Below are positions 10,665-21,953 of a DNA stretch of 64,000 nt, piece by piece. The stretch is from Apiospora phragmitis (Eukaryota > Ascomycota > Sordariomycetes > Amphisphaeriales > Apiosporaceae), in NCBI GenBank assembly GCA_038363925.1, contig JAQQWL010000009.1:3224001-3288000 (forward strand), given 5' to 3'. The notes under the pieces are model-generated. The model ran no database searches and had not been told where the DNA came from. It saw only the letters and a list, made by a program, of their open reading frames with translations. The first letter of the stretch is position 1. Each line of letters opens with the position of its first letter. Both the position numbers and the translations under genes were made by a program.

Positions 10665-13600
10665 TTAGCCTCGAGACTTGCGAGCTCCCTTGCCCTTTTT
10701 GGGTGCCGGTGGCGGCGGAAGCTCACTGTGAAGGTGGCCCAGCTCTTCCATGGCCATCGTATTCGTCCAGTTCTGGCACCGGAATGCCGCCGGCTCGGGT
10801 GAAGGCTGGTTTTTGGCGCGAGTGCTCATGCGCTTCGACTCTTTAGGAGGCTCCTCCTTCTCTGCCTCCTTCTCTGCCTCCTTCTCCTCGGGCGGGGGTC
10901 CGAGATACTTCACCCTGCTTTCCATGTTGGCCACGATTTTGTCCTTGAAAGCCATGATCTCCTTGCGCAGCTTGAGCTCATTGTAGCCACGGGGATCAAG
11001 CCAGTTCAGCAGCTGGTCCACATCACCGGGATCCGAGTAATAACCCCATTGGGCGGCGTTGAACACGCTGGTTCTGCCCTCTTCCATCTTCTTGCGCTGG
11101 GGCACCGTCACCTTGAACTGTGCTTTGTACTCGGCCTGTAACTTGGCCGGAAGGTCGATATAGCCTTCCCGCTCCATGTCGTCGGGCCCTTGGACCCATA
11201 TGCAACCGTTGGCGTAAGCGGCCTCGGCCGTGGAGCTGTTTGGTAGACCACCGTACGGCATGCCGTTGCGTTCAAACCAGTAATACCTGTTCCAGAAGCG
11301 ATCCTTGCCCAGTACCCGCGTGCGCCCGCAGTCGGCCTCGCGGAGATCGTTGTCCAGGGTGGCGATCTCCTCCTCGCACTGTTTGATGTACTCCTCTTTC
11401 TTCTGGATGTCCTTGGTGACCTTGATGAATTGCTTCGACTGTTTCGGCATCTTGGCGGCCAACTCGGCCTCCTTTTTCTTCTTGGCCTCTTCTGCCTCGC
11501 GCTTGCGCTGACGCTCAGCAGCTCTGTCGCCGCCGCGCCGGAGACTCCGGCGACCGTGGGCCTCCTCGTCACTATCGACTGCCTCCTCACTAGGCTCCGC
11601 TGCGGACTCATCGACATCTACCACCTTAACATCTCCGTTTGTCTTGGTGTCTTCTTCCGCCTTGGGCGACTTCGGCATGTTGTTAGGGAGCAGAATCTTC
11701 CGCTGGTCATTGAGTGGCTTAAGATCCTCAATACTAGAAGGGCGTCAGTATAAGATAATAAATACCGTTTTTATAAGAGGGGAAAAAAGAGTTGGCTTAC
11801 GCTTGTTTTCTTTTCCTCTGCCAGTCGATCTTCTCTTTCCGGTAGGTCGTCATCGTCTCGGCGCATTCTTCCATGTACTGGCGCACGGCCTTGGTCTGGA
11901 TTGTCAACATGCAAATGATCTGAAGTGCCTGTATACGGAGATTCAAGTCGAGACTGCCGTAGTGCTGGCGCACTGTATCTGAGACGGCTCAACATCGGCA
12001 GGGACAAGATGACTCAACAGCTCCTCGCAGATTTCGGTCTCGCGGGGTGCTTTGGATAGTTGGTGCAGTAGGCCAACCATGATCAGCTGCCAGCCGCCGT
12101 CTTGGAAATCCCGGTTCTTGAGGTGCTCGACCCAGTCGAAGTCAGCCAAGGCTTGGGTCGCACGATGCTTGATGGCGGGCTCCTTCTCCTTCTCCTTTTC
12201 TGCAGCAGCTGCCTCGGCTTGTATCCTTTCCGCTTCGGCTTTAGCCAGACTACGTCTTGTAGTGCGACCAGACGGTTTGGGTTCCGGCTCGGGCTCGGGC
12301 TCCGGACTCGGAGCCGCGCTCTCGTCTTCATCCTCGTCCTCGTCCTCCTCATCTTCGTCGAGTTCCGGGAGGTTCACTTGGACTTTTCCACCATCGGCCT
12401 CGGACGAGACGATATGTTTGAGAACGGCACAATGGACCTCGGTAAATAACTGGCAGGGTGTCTCGTCGCTAGCCACCTCCATTGCCTCCACGAAATCATC
12501 GAACGTGAACGAGTCGAGCTTGAAGATTTCACAGTAGACGTTAAGCGTGTCCCAGGTTTCCAACAGGGGCCCAATAGACTTCATGAGGATCTTGTCATTC
12601 CGAGCACCACTGTCCACAACACCCTCCGGTGGATCGTTGCACAAAAACTTGAGCGCGGGTCGGACATAGTCGTCGCGAGGCTCGAGTTGCAGGTCTTCGA
12701 TGGGATACTTGGGCGGAGGAGGCGGCGGCGCCGGTTCGGGCGGGATGAAGACGGGAGGCGGCGGCGGCGGCATGTTGGTCCGGAATGACACGGGGAACTG
12801 GAAGGGATTGTTCCGGCAAGTAACCTGGCTCCCTACCAACAAATACGCCCTGCCTGTTGCCTTTCGCGGGAGGCAAGAGTGGCATCTCGGGAGACGGATG
12901 GCCATGCGTGTGTTTTGTCGCCTTGGTAGTATGGCTCTTCGGGGCGGGCTTGAGTTCGGGTAGGCGCGCAGGGCCAAGATTGTGGACCGACCCATTGCCG
13001 TTGGTCATCTCGGGCCAATGGTTGGGGATATGCGCCTTCTTCTGCGCCTGGTTCTGTTTCCGTTCGAGGAGCTTCATATCGTAGCGCAGATGCGGAGGAA
13101 CACGGGTATCGATGTGGTACTGTTGCGCAACGTCATGCTTGACGAGCCAAGGTGCGCCGTTCCATGCCTCCCGTGTGACTGTCTTCTTGATGAAGGATCG
13201 GATAACCGACTTGGTGAAAGCCTTCTTATCCCGGTGGCAATGTTTGTCGTCTACGACAGCCTCTTCGTTAGGTCGGCCATCAATGCTTGCAATATATCGT
13301 ATGTAGGGAGGAATAAGAGTTCCGTCTGGCGCAAGTCTGCTCCCGAATCTTGTTTTGTCTCGGACCACGCCCGTCACTCGCTCTCCGTTCATCAAATGGA
13401 TCGTCACAGGCTCGCCGGGGTAGTAGTCGTCTTTGAACTCTTCGTAGATCATGTCGACGAGATGGTCGATCCTCGAGAGGGTCTGGAACTGAATGCGCCG
13501 GAGGACAGGACCCTTGATCGCTTCGGGGAAGGCCTGGTCGACCTCTTGTGCGCCGGCGAGCTGTTCGACGCGGTTAGACGGTCCCAGTCGCGTATCCCAA

Positions 13601-14110
13601 GATTGGCCGGTTGGAGTAGATAGTTGCGCTGGGACTGAACATACCTCACTCTGGAGCGCCGCAAAGAATGTCAGCCCGGAGTGGCCAGTGATCTGGCAGA
13701 TGAATCGCGGCTATGGAGGTTGTCAGTATCGTCATGCGCGGCGCTTCGAACGAGGGTTCTATGTACTTGGGTGTAAAAGTCCAGGCTGGGCGCCAGTTAG
13801 CAATGCGTATACCTAGACTGCACTCGATGCGCAATGGAGCAAATGCAACTCACCGGTTCAGGTAATCTTCATACGAGGTGAAGATCTCCCCCGTTTGCGC
13901 AATATGCCAAACCTGAGGTTGCGTTAGTCCTGGCTCCCGGGTTGTACTTGGCTCCCAAAGTATAGAATTAAAAAGGTACCTCTGTGGACTCATCTTGGAG
14001 AGTGGGCGTCTGTACGAACTGCACCGGTTTTCGTTTGAAAAGCACCTTTTTGATCAAGTTAGAAGCAGTCACCGTGGGCGATCAGAGAGAGTCGCGTCGA
14101 GACATACCAT
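10665..14110 (-). CDS. ITC1: ISWI chromatin-remodelling complex subunit, Itc1/ACF1-like (WAC-DDT-WHIM)
   Basis: Itc1/ACF1 proteins are the large partner of ISWI ATPases and guide nucleosome spacing in the nucleus. Exons: 14110-14108 (ATG only), 14045-13980, 13912-13854, 13785-13767 (19 nt), 13710-13645, 13560-12847, 12797-11801, 11733-10665. The N-terminus reads VLFKRKPVQFVQTPTLQDES and continues into a WAC domain (FICQITGHSGLTFFAALQSE). A DDT region follows a proline-rich linker (PRPALKFLCND and SFTFDDFVEAMEV are in it). An acidic/EPEP-rich linker (about 12280-12370) precedes the WHIM motifs (WVEHLKNRDFQDGGWQL; DLNLRIQALQIICML; GRTRVLGKDRFWNRYYWFE). At about 11979-11981 one base is missing: the frame before ends VPADVEPSQ, the frame after continues DTVRQHYGSLDLN, as the family expects. 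About 1,000 residues in all. Identity is strong; the break looks like a sequencing indel. Confidence 0.85.
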
Positions 14111-15728
14111 GTTGGTGACAAGGAGTGGTGGCAGTCGCGACCCCGGAGGGCAACTAAGTTGCAATTTTGAGCTGCAAGGCTGAAAGTCAGCCTTGTGACT
14201 TATAAGTCACTTTGGTAAGTAGCTCGGAATGGATGTCTTGGGAGGTTGTAGAGGTAAAAAAGTGCAAAGGGCATGGGCGTGGGTGGAAAAGCCGGTAGCA
14301 GTGTTTTGGTCAGGAATTTGCGGATCTCGGGAGCGGTCCAACCAGGGTGCTAGTAGGTTGTGATGTGTGTGTTCTCCGGGTGGGAGGGAGGATGGGGAAT
14401 ACTCACGAGGCCGGAAACGCGGTCAGGACGAATCAAGACGCGTCTAGACCGGTGTAAGTGGGCTAAATCAGGTGGACGATGGCCGCTGCAGAGGTTCAGG
14501 GGACCGGCGGGAGTCGCATTGGACTTGCTGGCGGGTTGGTCGGGCGAGAATGTTGGTTTGTGGGAAAAATAAAACTATGTAAGTAGGGGAGAAGTAGGTA
14601 GGCAAGGTCGGAAGTAAGTAGGTTAAAGAAGAAGAGGTAGACAGAGACAATGCCGGGAGCCAATACCTTAGCCCTTTCATCCCTACCCCCCCTGCTAGTG
14701 GGGCGGCTTCTTCTCTTCTTCTCTTTCGTCCCACTTAATACACCGAGACCACCTCCCCATCTCCTCGAGCTCCTTCTAAGCATCCTGAACCCCCTCGTCC
14801 GCTTTTCACCCACGTTCTTATAGTCGATCGACTCGCCAACTCCCGGGCATTCGAACGAGCCTTGAACCGTTCCTTTTGCTCCCCGTTTGCCTCAGCAACC
14901 CTTCATATCTGGTAGTCAGGACTCGGGGGTCCATCAGAGGTCCCTCAATCCTCGACAGGCTTCTCCTCCAGGGGGCCACCCCATGAGTAGGTAGGCCCTC
15001 TTCGACTTCATACGCGTCGGGATCGTGTTGGAATGGGCTAGGTACAATATTCAGCATCCGTGACTATATCTACTGCAGCTTCTATCGCTTCCGTCACCAC
15101 CTTTTGGAGGGTCTTGCGGCATGCTATAGGAGTAGCCTATACATTCATTTCACCACCCTCCCTTGCCATATGGTAGATGGGATCATGTGCAGGCCATTTA
15201 CTGTCTGTCGATGCAAGTTGAGGCTCGTTAGGAACCCCCATCGTGTGGATTGCATTGATTTTGTTTGTTGTTTCCGACATTTCTCGACATGCGCCTGCCT
15301 CCCTTGAAAAGAATTGGGGCCTCTCGCGGGACTGGCAAAGCTGGTGCTTTAGTCAGGCAATGAGGGCCCAAACCTTGACCCTCCCTAGCAGCAGGCCTGC
15401 TCCATACGAAACCTGCTGCAACCCATGCCCAGATCCAACTCACCATGACTCTCTCAACGGGAGAGATCAACACCATGATATACTCGAGTGTCAATCTATA
15501 CAGAGGAGTTCACATATTCCATTAGCTCCTATATCACCTTCCGTATCACATTATCCCCTGTAAGCAAACAAGGAGCTTTGGCGAGACTGGTTTGTGTCCG
15601 TGTTTGATGACACTGGAGTACCAGGAACATACCCATTTCCCCCAGGTACTCATATCATTGAATGCACGTTCTATTGGGTATGAGTATCTACTTATCTATG
15701 CAGTCTTGCCGAACCGCCATGATGATGT
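14111..15728. promoter_or_regulatory. Intergenic region upstream of ITC1
   Basis: This 1.6 kb carries the ITC1 promoter (left) and the ALG8 3' region (right). GTAGGTAGG words occur at about 14594 and 14988. No coding family or RNA gene was recognised; the small open frames have no domain or intron signature. Confidence 0.4.
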
Positions 15729-17406
15729 CTATGATGTGAAATACACTCCCATGAAACCCAGCCAGCTCCCCACGACTCCCACGGCAGAGTAAGAGCTCAT
15801 GAACATTAGAGGCAGGAATTCGTAGCGATTGCCAAAGACAACCTGATGGATCAGGGAGCAGTAAACAATCAACGGGATACTTATTGCGATGTAAAGCGTG
15901 CTGAATCGGTCAAACAAAAAGAATCTTTGCCGGTTGGAGGCGGGCGCCAGACGGTCAAACATGACAAGGAACAACATCAGCCAGAAGATTGTGTACACGG
16001 TCTTGAGAGGAAACTCGGCAGGGGTAAACAGCAGCGGGAATAAGGAGACATGGCCCGCGACGGCTAGAGGACGAAAAGCGCTGAGATGGCGGCGATCTCT
16101 CAGCGCGATGAGACTGAAAGGAATGATGACGAGAAGGATGGCCTTCTCGTGTACATGCCATCCGAACAGGAAAGACGCATAGCCGCATAGGGTGACCGCT
16201 CCGATGAAAGCCTCCCATGTCGGCCGCAGGAACAGTTTGGTAAGCGGAATAGCTTGGAAAAGGAGAGTGAGGGCGAAGCATATGCGCGGCGTGACTTCTG
16301 GAAGCACGGCAAACGAGGTATCACCGACCAGGCCTCTGGTGACGCTCTTCAATGCTTCTTGATTGACAGAGAGCCCAACTCGTGGCGCAACTAAGGATGC
16401 CCCGTTAGAAATGGTTTTCTTCTGGAAGAAAGCTGTACTTGACGATACTTACCGGTGATCAGAAGTCGATCCATGAAAGAATACATGGCCCACACATTTG
16501 GCGCCCAGTAGGCATGGCAGAGACCTCGGGAGAAAGGAAACAGTCTGCTCAGGATCTGAGGCATTTGCCCCTTCAAGGCAAATGGCCCGAAGCTAGCCCG
16601 AGGATGGCGGCGATACCAGATCCTAGCTTGACACAGTTGAAGAACTGGATCTTGTAGATAGATCTGGGGGACAGACAATAGGTCCTGAGCAGGAAGGCAA
16701 AGTATGCCGGAGCCAGGTAAGCATATATGTGCTTCATACAGAGCAGCGCCGCGAAGACCAGGCCGCTGACAAGGAGACCTGACTTGTGCCGAGCCAGAAC
16801 CAGGGATGCAATCAGGACCCCATACATGCAGCCGTTGTACTGGAAATGGATGTGATCAATGATGAGAAGCCCGGGCGACAACAGAATGGAGATGGCGGCC
16901 GCCTGTGCAGCTCGCCTCGAGATTCCATGGGCTGAGTCGATAAACCTTGGCACACTGTAAGTCGTAGCTTTTCGGAGCAGGCGGGGATATGCTTACATCT
17001 GGAGAGCATATAGCAGAACCAGCTCGGATACAATGACGGTGAATCTCTGGAAATAGATGGTCTGCCAGCTATCGTATTCCAGGTTGTACACCCGAAGCAT
17101 CGCGGGGTGGACCAATTTGGCGACTTGGGACATGGCCCACTCGAAGTAGGCGAAGAAAGGGGGATAGTCCAGAGTCCATTCTGAAGTCTTGTCATAATAC
17201 CAATCCCAAATTGGCAGGCTATGGGTGATGGCTAGCCAGTTTCGATGGACCTCAAAGTCAGTAGATTTGCTTTCGAGTATAGCGAGTCAGCTTGCTTGTG
17301 TGCTTAAGAGGAGGAAGAGGTGAACCTACTAGGCAGGGAAGAGTAGGATCTTCAATGCGGCTGCGACAACAGCGCATTGCCCCAAGGACGGATGAATCTC
17401 AGTCAT
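15729..17406 (-). CDS. ALG8: ALG8 dolichyl-P-glucose: Glc1Man9GlcNAc2-PP-dolichol alpha-1,3-glucosyltransferase
   Basis: ALG8 adds the second glucose to the lipid-linked oligosaccharide in the ER lumen, before transfer to Asn. Exons: 17406-17330, 17269-16997, 16954-16453, 16390-15729. The N-terminus [19 protein letters not shown] leads to [19 protein letters not shown], the luminal loop with the catalytic Asp region of the ALG6/ALG8 family. Then come [46 protein letters not shown] and [12 protein letters not shown]. These are ALG6/8 signatures, and the HVHEKA and [10 protein letters not shown] versions favour ALG8. Many hydrophobic segments fit a multi-pass ER membrane protein of about 500 residues. 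At 16591-16600 one base is missing: ILGL is in one frame and [12 protein letters not shown] in the next. The gene is divergent from the lectin over 0.9 kb. Confidence 0.9.
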
Positions 17407-18320
17407 GATGATAGTGTCATTGAAGAAGGCGCTATCTAGCCAATGGACTCTGCTCAAGGAGCTGGGCACAATTCGATCAGTCAATCAACTGAGGCAGGGC
17501 GACTTGGCTGGGCAACTTCTTTTTTCTGGAGAAAGCCCCCAAGTGACACTCGTCGTGGGTTTGTGGGTGGTGTTGAACAATTCACAGCTGGGACTGGAGG
17601 TAGGTCGGGATCAATAATCGCCGACCGACAGGGGCTGGATAGGTAGCCTGCAGGCAAGGGTACACTTGTTTGTACTTGCATTAGGCTGGAATTGGAATTG
17701 GAACATTCCAAACTTGGTGCATGTGCTTCCCAAATTTGGATCACAGCTACTAAGTACCTCTTATTTACCCCAGATAATCGATCAATCAGGCCAACTGTCT
17801 CAGCTCCCAGCCAGAAAGTACTTCCCTGTGCTAGTCCACGACGGTTCCTGACAAGGAGCAGGTTAGGTGAAAAATATATTCAACAGCTTTAACACTCATT
17901 GCCTACCTAACTGTCCTTTAGGTAGGTAATCTAGAATTTCAAACGTATCTTGCATTTCCACATATATGTAGGTACCCAGGCCATCAAAGGCAACAAACAA
18001 CTCGATCTGCTTACTGGAGTGTACATCAAATGGCATGACAAGCTGGGCGCTTCGGTTGAGGTCAGACCAGTCAGCTACTCGGCTCAATTACGAGCAAAGT
18101 GTCCTCAGCCCATCCACCTTTGCTACATACAACAAATAAATATCTTGCAGGGGTCTAAACATAAAACTGTCCAGTCCTTGGGATTCAACACCACCACCAC
18201 CCACTGTTCCCAGAAGCGATTTGTTGTCGTTTTTTCAGTTGCTCTTCTTTTCCTGCAGCTTCTCCCGAGCTTCATACTTTCCCCCCTTTTCTTCTTAGAC
18301 GGTGCTGGATCACCATAACC
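17407..18320. promoter_or_regulatory. Shared divergent promoter region, ALG8 / L-type lectin
   Basis: This 0.9 kb separates two divergent genes of glycoprotein biogenesis. It contains a near-perfect inverted repeat at 17898-17930 built on CCTACCTA. No coding family was recognised. Confidence 0.5.
17898..17930. repeat. 13-bp inverted repeat (hairpin) with CCTACCTA core
   Basis: Left arm 17898-17910 (ATTGCCTACCTAA) and right arm 17918-17930 (TTAGGTAGGTAAT) are complementary at 12 of 13 positions, the remaining one being a possible G-T pair in RNA. The loop is 7 nt. It could be a dimeric protein-binding site in the shared promoter or a hairpin in the lectin 5' UTR. Confidence 0.7.
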
Positions 18321-19736
18321 ATGCGCCCAACAGCTCCCTCGGTGCTAGCTGCCTGCCTGGCTGTAGCGGCAGGCTCAGCAGAGGCCGCACAGAACTTCCT
18401 TGTAGACAGCCTCAGTTTCGGCTATAGTGGAAGGTAAACAACAGAACGCAGAAAATGCCTGTGAAATTCTTTTTTGGACGTCTCGAGCTTACCATTAGTG
18501 CGCGCTCAGGATAAACCCCCAAGGCCAGCAATCGGTACCCGGCTTCTCCTTGCAGGGACAACCTAACACCCCCGAAATCCTCTCCAACAAAGTCATCCTC
18601 ACCCAGCCCTCGCCAGGAAACGCCCGAGGAGCCGTGTGGGGCGATAACCCGAACCAGTACACCCAATGGGTTGCCGACGTCGACTTCCGCGCCAACGGGC
18701 CCGAGCGAGGGAGCGGAAACTTCAACATCTGGCTCGTCAGGCGCGGGGCGCAAGATGTGGGGTCGGCGAGCATCTACACTGTCAACCGCTTCGAGGGTCT
18801 GGCTCTGGTGGTGGACCGCTACGGAGGAGGCGCGGGCATGATCCGGGGGTTCTTGAACGACGGCATCACCGACTACCGAACACAGCCCAGCGTCGACAGC
18901 CTGGCGTTCGGCCACTGCGACTACAGCTACCGCAACCTGGGCCGGCCGTCGCAGATCAAGCTGCGCCAGAGCCGCAACAGCTTCAAGGTCGAGATCGACG
19001 GCCGCCTCTGCTTCGAGACCGACAAGGTCAGCCTCCCGACGGGCTACAACTTCGGTCTTACCGCGGCGAGCGCCGACAACCCGGACTCCTTCGAGGTCTT
19101 CAAGATGGTGGTCATGACCGAAAACTTGGGCGCGCAGGGTGAAGCTCCTCCCGCCCAACAAAACCAGGGTCAGCAGCAAGAGCAAGTCGTCGTCAACCGG
19201 GGCGGCTACAACAGCGAAAAGAACATGCCTCGGGGAAGTGGCAACGGAAACGAGCCCTTTGACGATGTCATCCCGACCAGTCGCCCGACTCGATCACCAG
19301 CACCAAGGCCCAGTTCGCCGACCTCCACAACCGCATCCAGAGTATCAACCACCACCTGTCGACCATCTTCCGCACCGTGGCGTCGCACGGCACCATCGGC
19401 GAGACGCGCCACGAGGAGACGTCGAAGTCGATCCACGACGTCAAGATGCTCCTGGCCAAGCTCGACCGCCTGGATGGCCTCCAAAACCAGCTGAGCACGT
19501 TCGAGCGCGACATGAACAACTTCCGGAACGACATCTCGCGCAAGATCTCCGACTCGGAGGCCAACATTAAGCGGCTCCTGGGCGACTCGCACGGCACGAT
19601 GCTGGAGCACGTGGCGGTCCAGACCACGCCGCGGCACGGAACCCTCATCTTTGTCATCATCGGCACTCAGATCATGTTGGTCGCGGCGTACATCCTGTAC
19701 GAGCGAAAGAAGACCTCGCCGAAGAAGTACCTGTAG
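18321..19736 (+). CDS. L-type (legume-like) lectin cargo receptor, Emp47/ERGIC-53/VIP36-like
   Basis: These type I membrane lectins bind high-mannose glycoproteins and carry them between ER and Golgi. Exon 1 is 18321-18433 and exon 2 is 18510-19736, joined in frame. A signal peptide is evident (MRPTAPSVLAACLAVAAGSA, cut near EAAQ). The lectin domain spans about residues 28-235: FSLQGQPNTPEILSNKVILT, RGAVWG, YTQWVADVDFRANGPERG, NFNIWLV, then VVDRYGGGAGMIRGFLNDG and GHCDYSYRN. A coiled stalk follows (IQSINHHLSTIF ... LLAKLDRLDGLQNQLSTFE), then one transmembrane segment (LIFVIIGTQIMLVAAYILY) and a short basic tail ending KKYL, a dilysine KKxx ER-retrieval signal. At 19272-19274 (CCC) one base is missing between DDVIP and DQSPDSITSTKAQF. 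About 446 residues once read through. Divergent from ALG8. Confidence 0.85.
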
Positions 19737-20156
19737 ACTGGTAAATGATACCCCCCTGAGAAGCTGGGCAGAGAGATAGACAGAGCACGAGAAAAGAAAG
19801 TCGCATGCAGGTCACAGCCTAGAGATGTTGTTTGTATATTTGAGGATGTGGACGAGACGATGTTTTATGGCAACGAGGACAACTCATGATCTATATTTCC
19901 TTCCCTACATGAGCACAATCGAACATACAAATTTCAAATCTGGTCCACGTGCGCGAAAGCGAAAGTCTGCTGTAAAATGAATGCTGGGTTGCCTTCCAAT
20001 CTGTGACAAATGTGATCACCACCGACTATAGAACTTCTGCATGCCGAGATATGACAACGTTACAAAATCAATCAGACAATGTGCCCAAACCCCGCGTGAT
20101 AACAATAAGGAGAGCTGCAAACCATAGCAATGCCCCCCTGCCATCCGTCCTCCCCA
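19737..20156. other. Tail-to-tail intergenic region, lectin / aminopeptidase P
   Basis: About 420 bp between two convergent 3' ends, expected to hold both 3' UTRs. No feature was recognised. Confidence 0.5.
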
Positions 20157-21953
20157 TCATTTCCCATTGATGATCTTCAGCATCTCCTCCCCCTTGGGCG
20201 CCGTCGTCAGGTTCTCGTACCCGTCCTCGGTGACCAGGATGCAGTCCTCGATGCGCACGCCGCCGACGCCCCAGTAGCGGTCGAGCACGTCGGTGTCGAT
20301 GTAGCGCGCCAGCTCTGGCTTGTTCAGGTAGTACGCCTCGATATACTCGCGGCAGAAGTAGATGCCGGGCTCCACCGTCACGACCATGCCGGGCTCTAGT
20401 GGCCGACCGAGGGCCGCCGTAGTTGTAGTAGTAGTAGTAGTAGTAGTAGTAGTACCTGCGGTGGCGGACGACTTGATCATGTAGACGAGGTCCTCGCGCA
20501 AGACGATATCCCGCTTGTTCTTCCTGCCGCTGCCCACGGTCCAGGGGGAAACGGTCGACATCAGCCTCTGCTTGCCGGCCACGTCGTGGACCTCGAGCCC
20601 GACGTGGTGGCCCAGCCCGTGCGGGAAGAAGGCGCTGCTCACGCCGCTCTCGAGGACCCTCTCCACCTCCTCGGCGGTCGCAGCGTCAACGTTGTCGTCG
20701 CCACCGTCGCCGCGGCGCAGGATCCCCAGCTCCAGGAGCCCCTGGGTCGCGACGCGGTGGGCGTGGAGGTGCATGTCGCGGAAGCCGGTGCCGGGGGCGA
20801 TCATGGCGATGCACTCGTCCTGCATGCGGGCGACGACGTCGTGGACGGCGCGGCCCTCGGCCGTGAAGCGGCCGCCGACGGGCAAGGTGCGCGTCACGTC
20901 CGAGGCGTAGCACGCCCACTCGGCGCCGGCGTCGAGGACGAGGTGCTGGCGGCCCGCGATGGGCTGGTCGTTGGCGTCGTAGTGCAGCGTGGCCGCGTTG
21001 GGGCCGGCGCCGGCGATGATGGGGTACGATTGCATGTGGGCGTTCTCGGCGACGCACGCCCGCACGAAGGCCGCCTCGGCCTCGCACTCGTTGGCGTACT
21101 GCCGGAGCCCCGCGCAGACGGCCCGGTGCGCCGCCGACGAGATGTCGTTGGCGCGGCGGATCATGGCCACCTCGTAGTCCGACTTGACCACGCGGGCCTC
21201 GGCCATGGCCGGCATCAGGGAGCTCGTGTCGATCTTAATGGTGGGCTTGAGCAGGCCGAGGCTCAGGGACTTGGGGATCTGCTCAGCGCGTAGCACATAA
21301 AGAGAACAGACCTCGCCCACTGTAGAATTTAGATAGTTGGGCAGATCTGCAATGTACTTCACATTGTCCAGGTCGGACTTGTCGAGGCATTCCTCCGGCG
21401 TTGGCGTCGTGCCGAACCAAAGGATCAATGAAGGGGGTGTGTAGGGTATCCAAAGGGTGAGGTTGTCTGCCCCGATATCGTACGTGACAGCGCAGCCCGG
21501 GAAGTTAGCGCCGCTCATATAATAGAAACTGTTGTTGTCTTTTCAGTATCCGAATTGATGAGTCCTTAGGGGGGGACAGCTTACAATCGACGCTGCCGGA
21601 ATGGAGGGCCCATGTCAGAGTCCTCCCATTGCGAGACGCCCTTGCCAGGCAAGTAGACGAGGCCATTTTTGACGCCTAGCTGTCTGGTGACCTTGTTCGC
21701 ATGCTCCTTGGCTACAGTAATGAACAGCCAAGACGCGTTAGTTGCCTGCAATGATGAGACCCGGGGAGCATAGCAATACCGGCAACTTACCTGGATATTT
21801 GGTACTCAGTGGTGTTCTGAGTTCAATGGCACTAGACAATGTGTTGGTTAGATCAGCCAAGCTTCGTCGATGCTGATGTTTTCTGTATTGCGCAACCTAC
21901 AGGGCATCGAACTCGTCGATGGAGACAACATCGTAATTAACAGCAGCCTCCAT
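20157..21953 (-). CDS. PEPP: Xaa-Pro aminopeptidase (aminopeptidase P, PEPP type), M24 family
   Basis: M24B enzymes release N-terminal residues linked to proline, using two Mn2+ or other metal ions, usually in the cytosol. Four exons join in frame: 21953-21901, 21831-21791, 21711-21585, 21528-20157. The N-terminus (MEAAVNYDVVSIDEFDAL) and the AMP_N domain with RRFFYYMSGANFPGC and LWIPYTPPSLILWFG match fungal PEPP proteins. The pita-bread domain shows the metal ligands: LVLDAGAEWACYASDVTRT (two Asp), FFPHGLGHHVGLEVHD (His), VTVEPGIYF (Glu) and GGVRIEDC (Glu). All five ligands are present, so the enzyme should be active. A run of 12 Thr encoded by a (GTA)n microsatellite (20419-20456) sits between MIKSSATAG and AALGRPLEPGM. 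About 530 residues; no frame break. Confidence 0.9.
20419..20456. repeat. (GTA)n trinucleotide microsatellite inside aminopeptidase P
   Basis: The plus strand shows GTA/TAG repeats, read on the coding (minus) strand as ACT/ACA triplets giving 12 consecutive Thr. The tract keeps frame and lies in a surface-loop position just before the metal-binding Glu block. Confidence 0.9.

Noticed and set aside
14818..15057. 79-aa minus-strand open frame upstream of ITC1
   Set aside because: No domain, no intron context, and typical length for chance open frames at this base composition.
20586..21293. 235-aa plus-strand open frame opposite aminopeptidase P
   Set aside because: A shadow of the G+C-rich M24 exon; no motif of its own.
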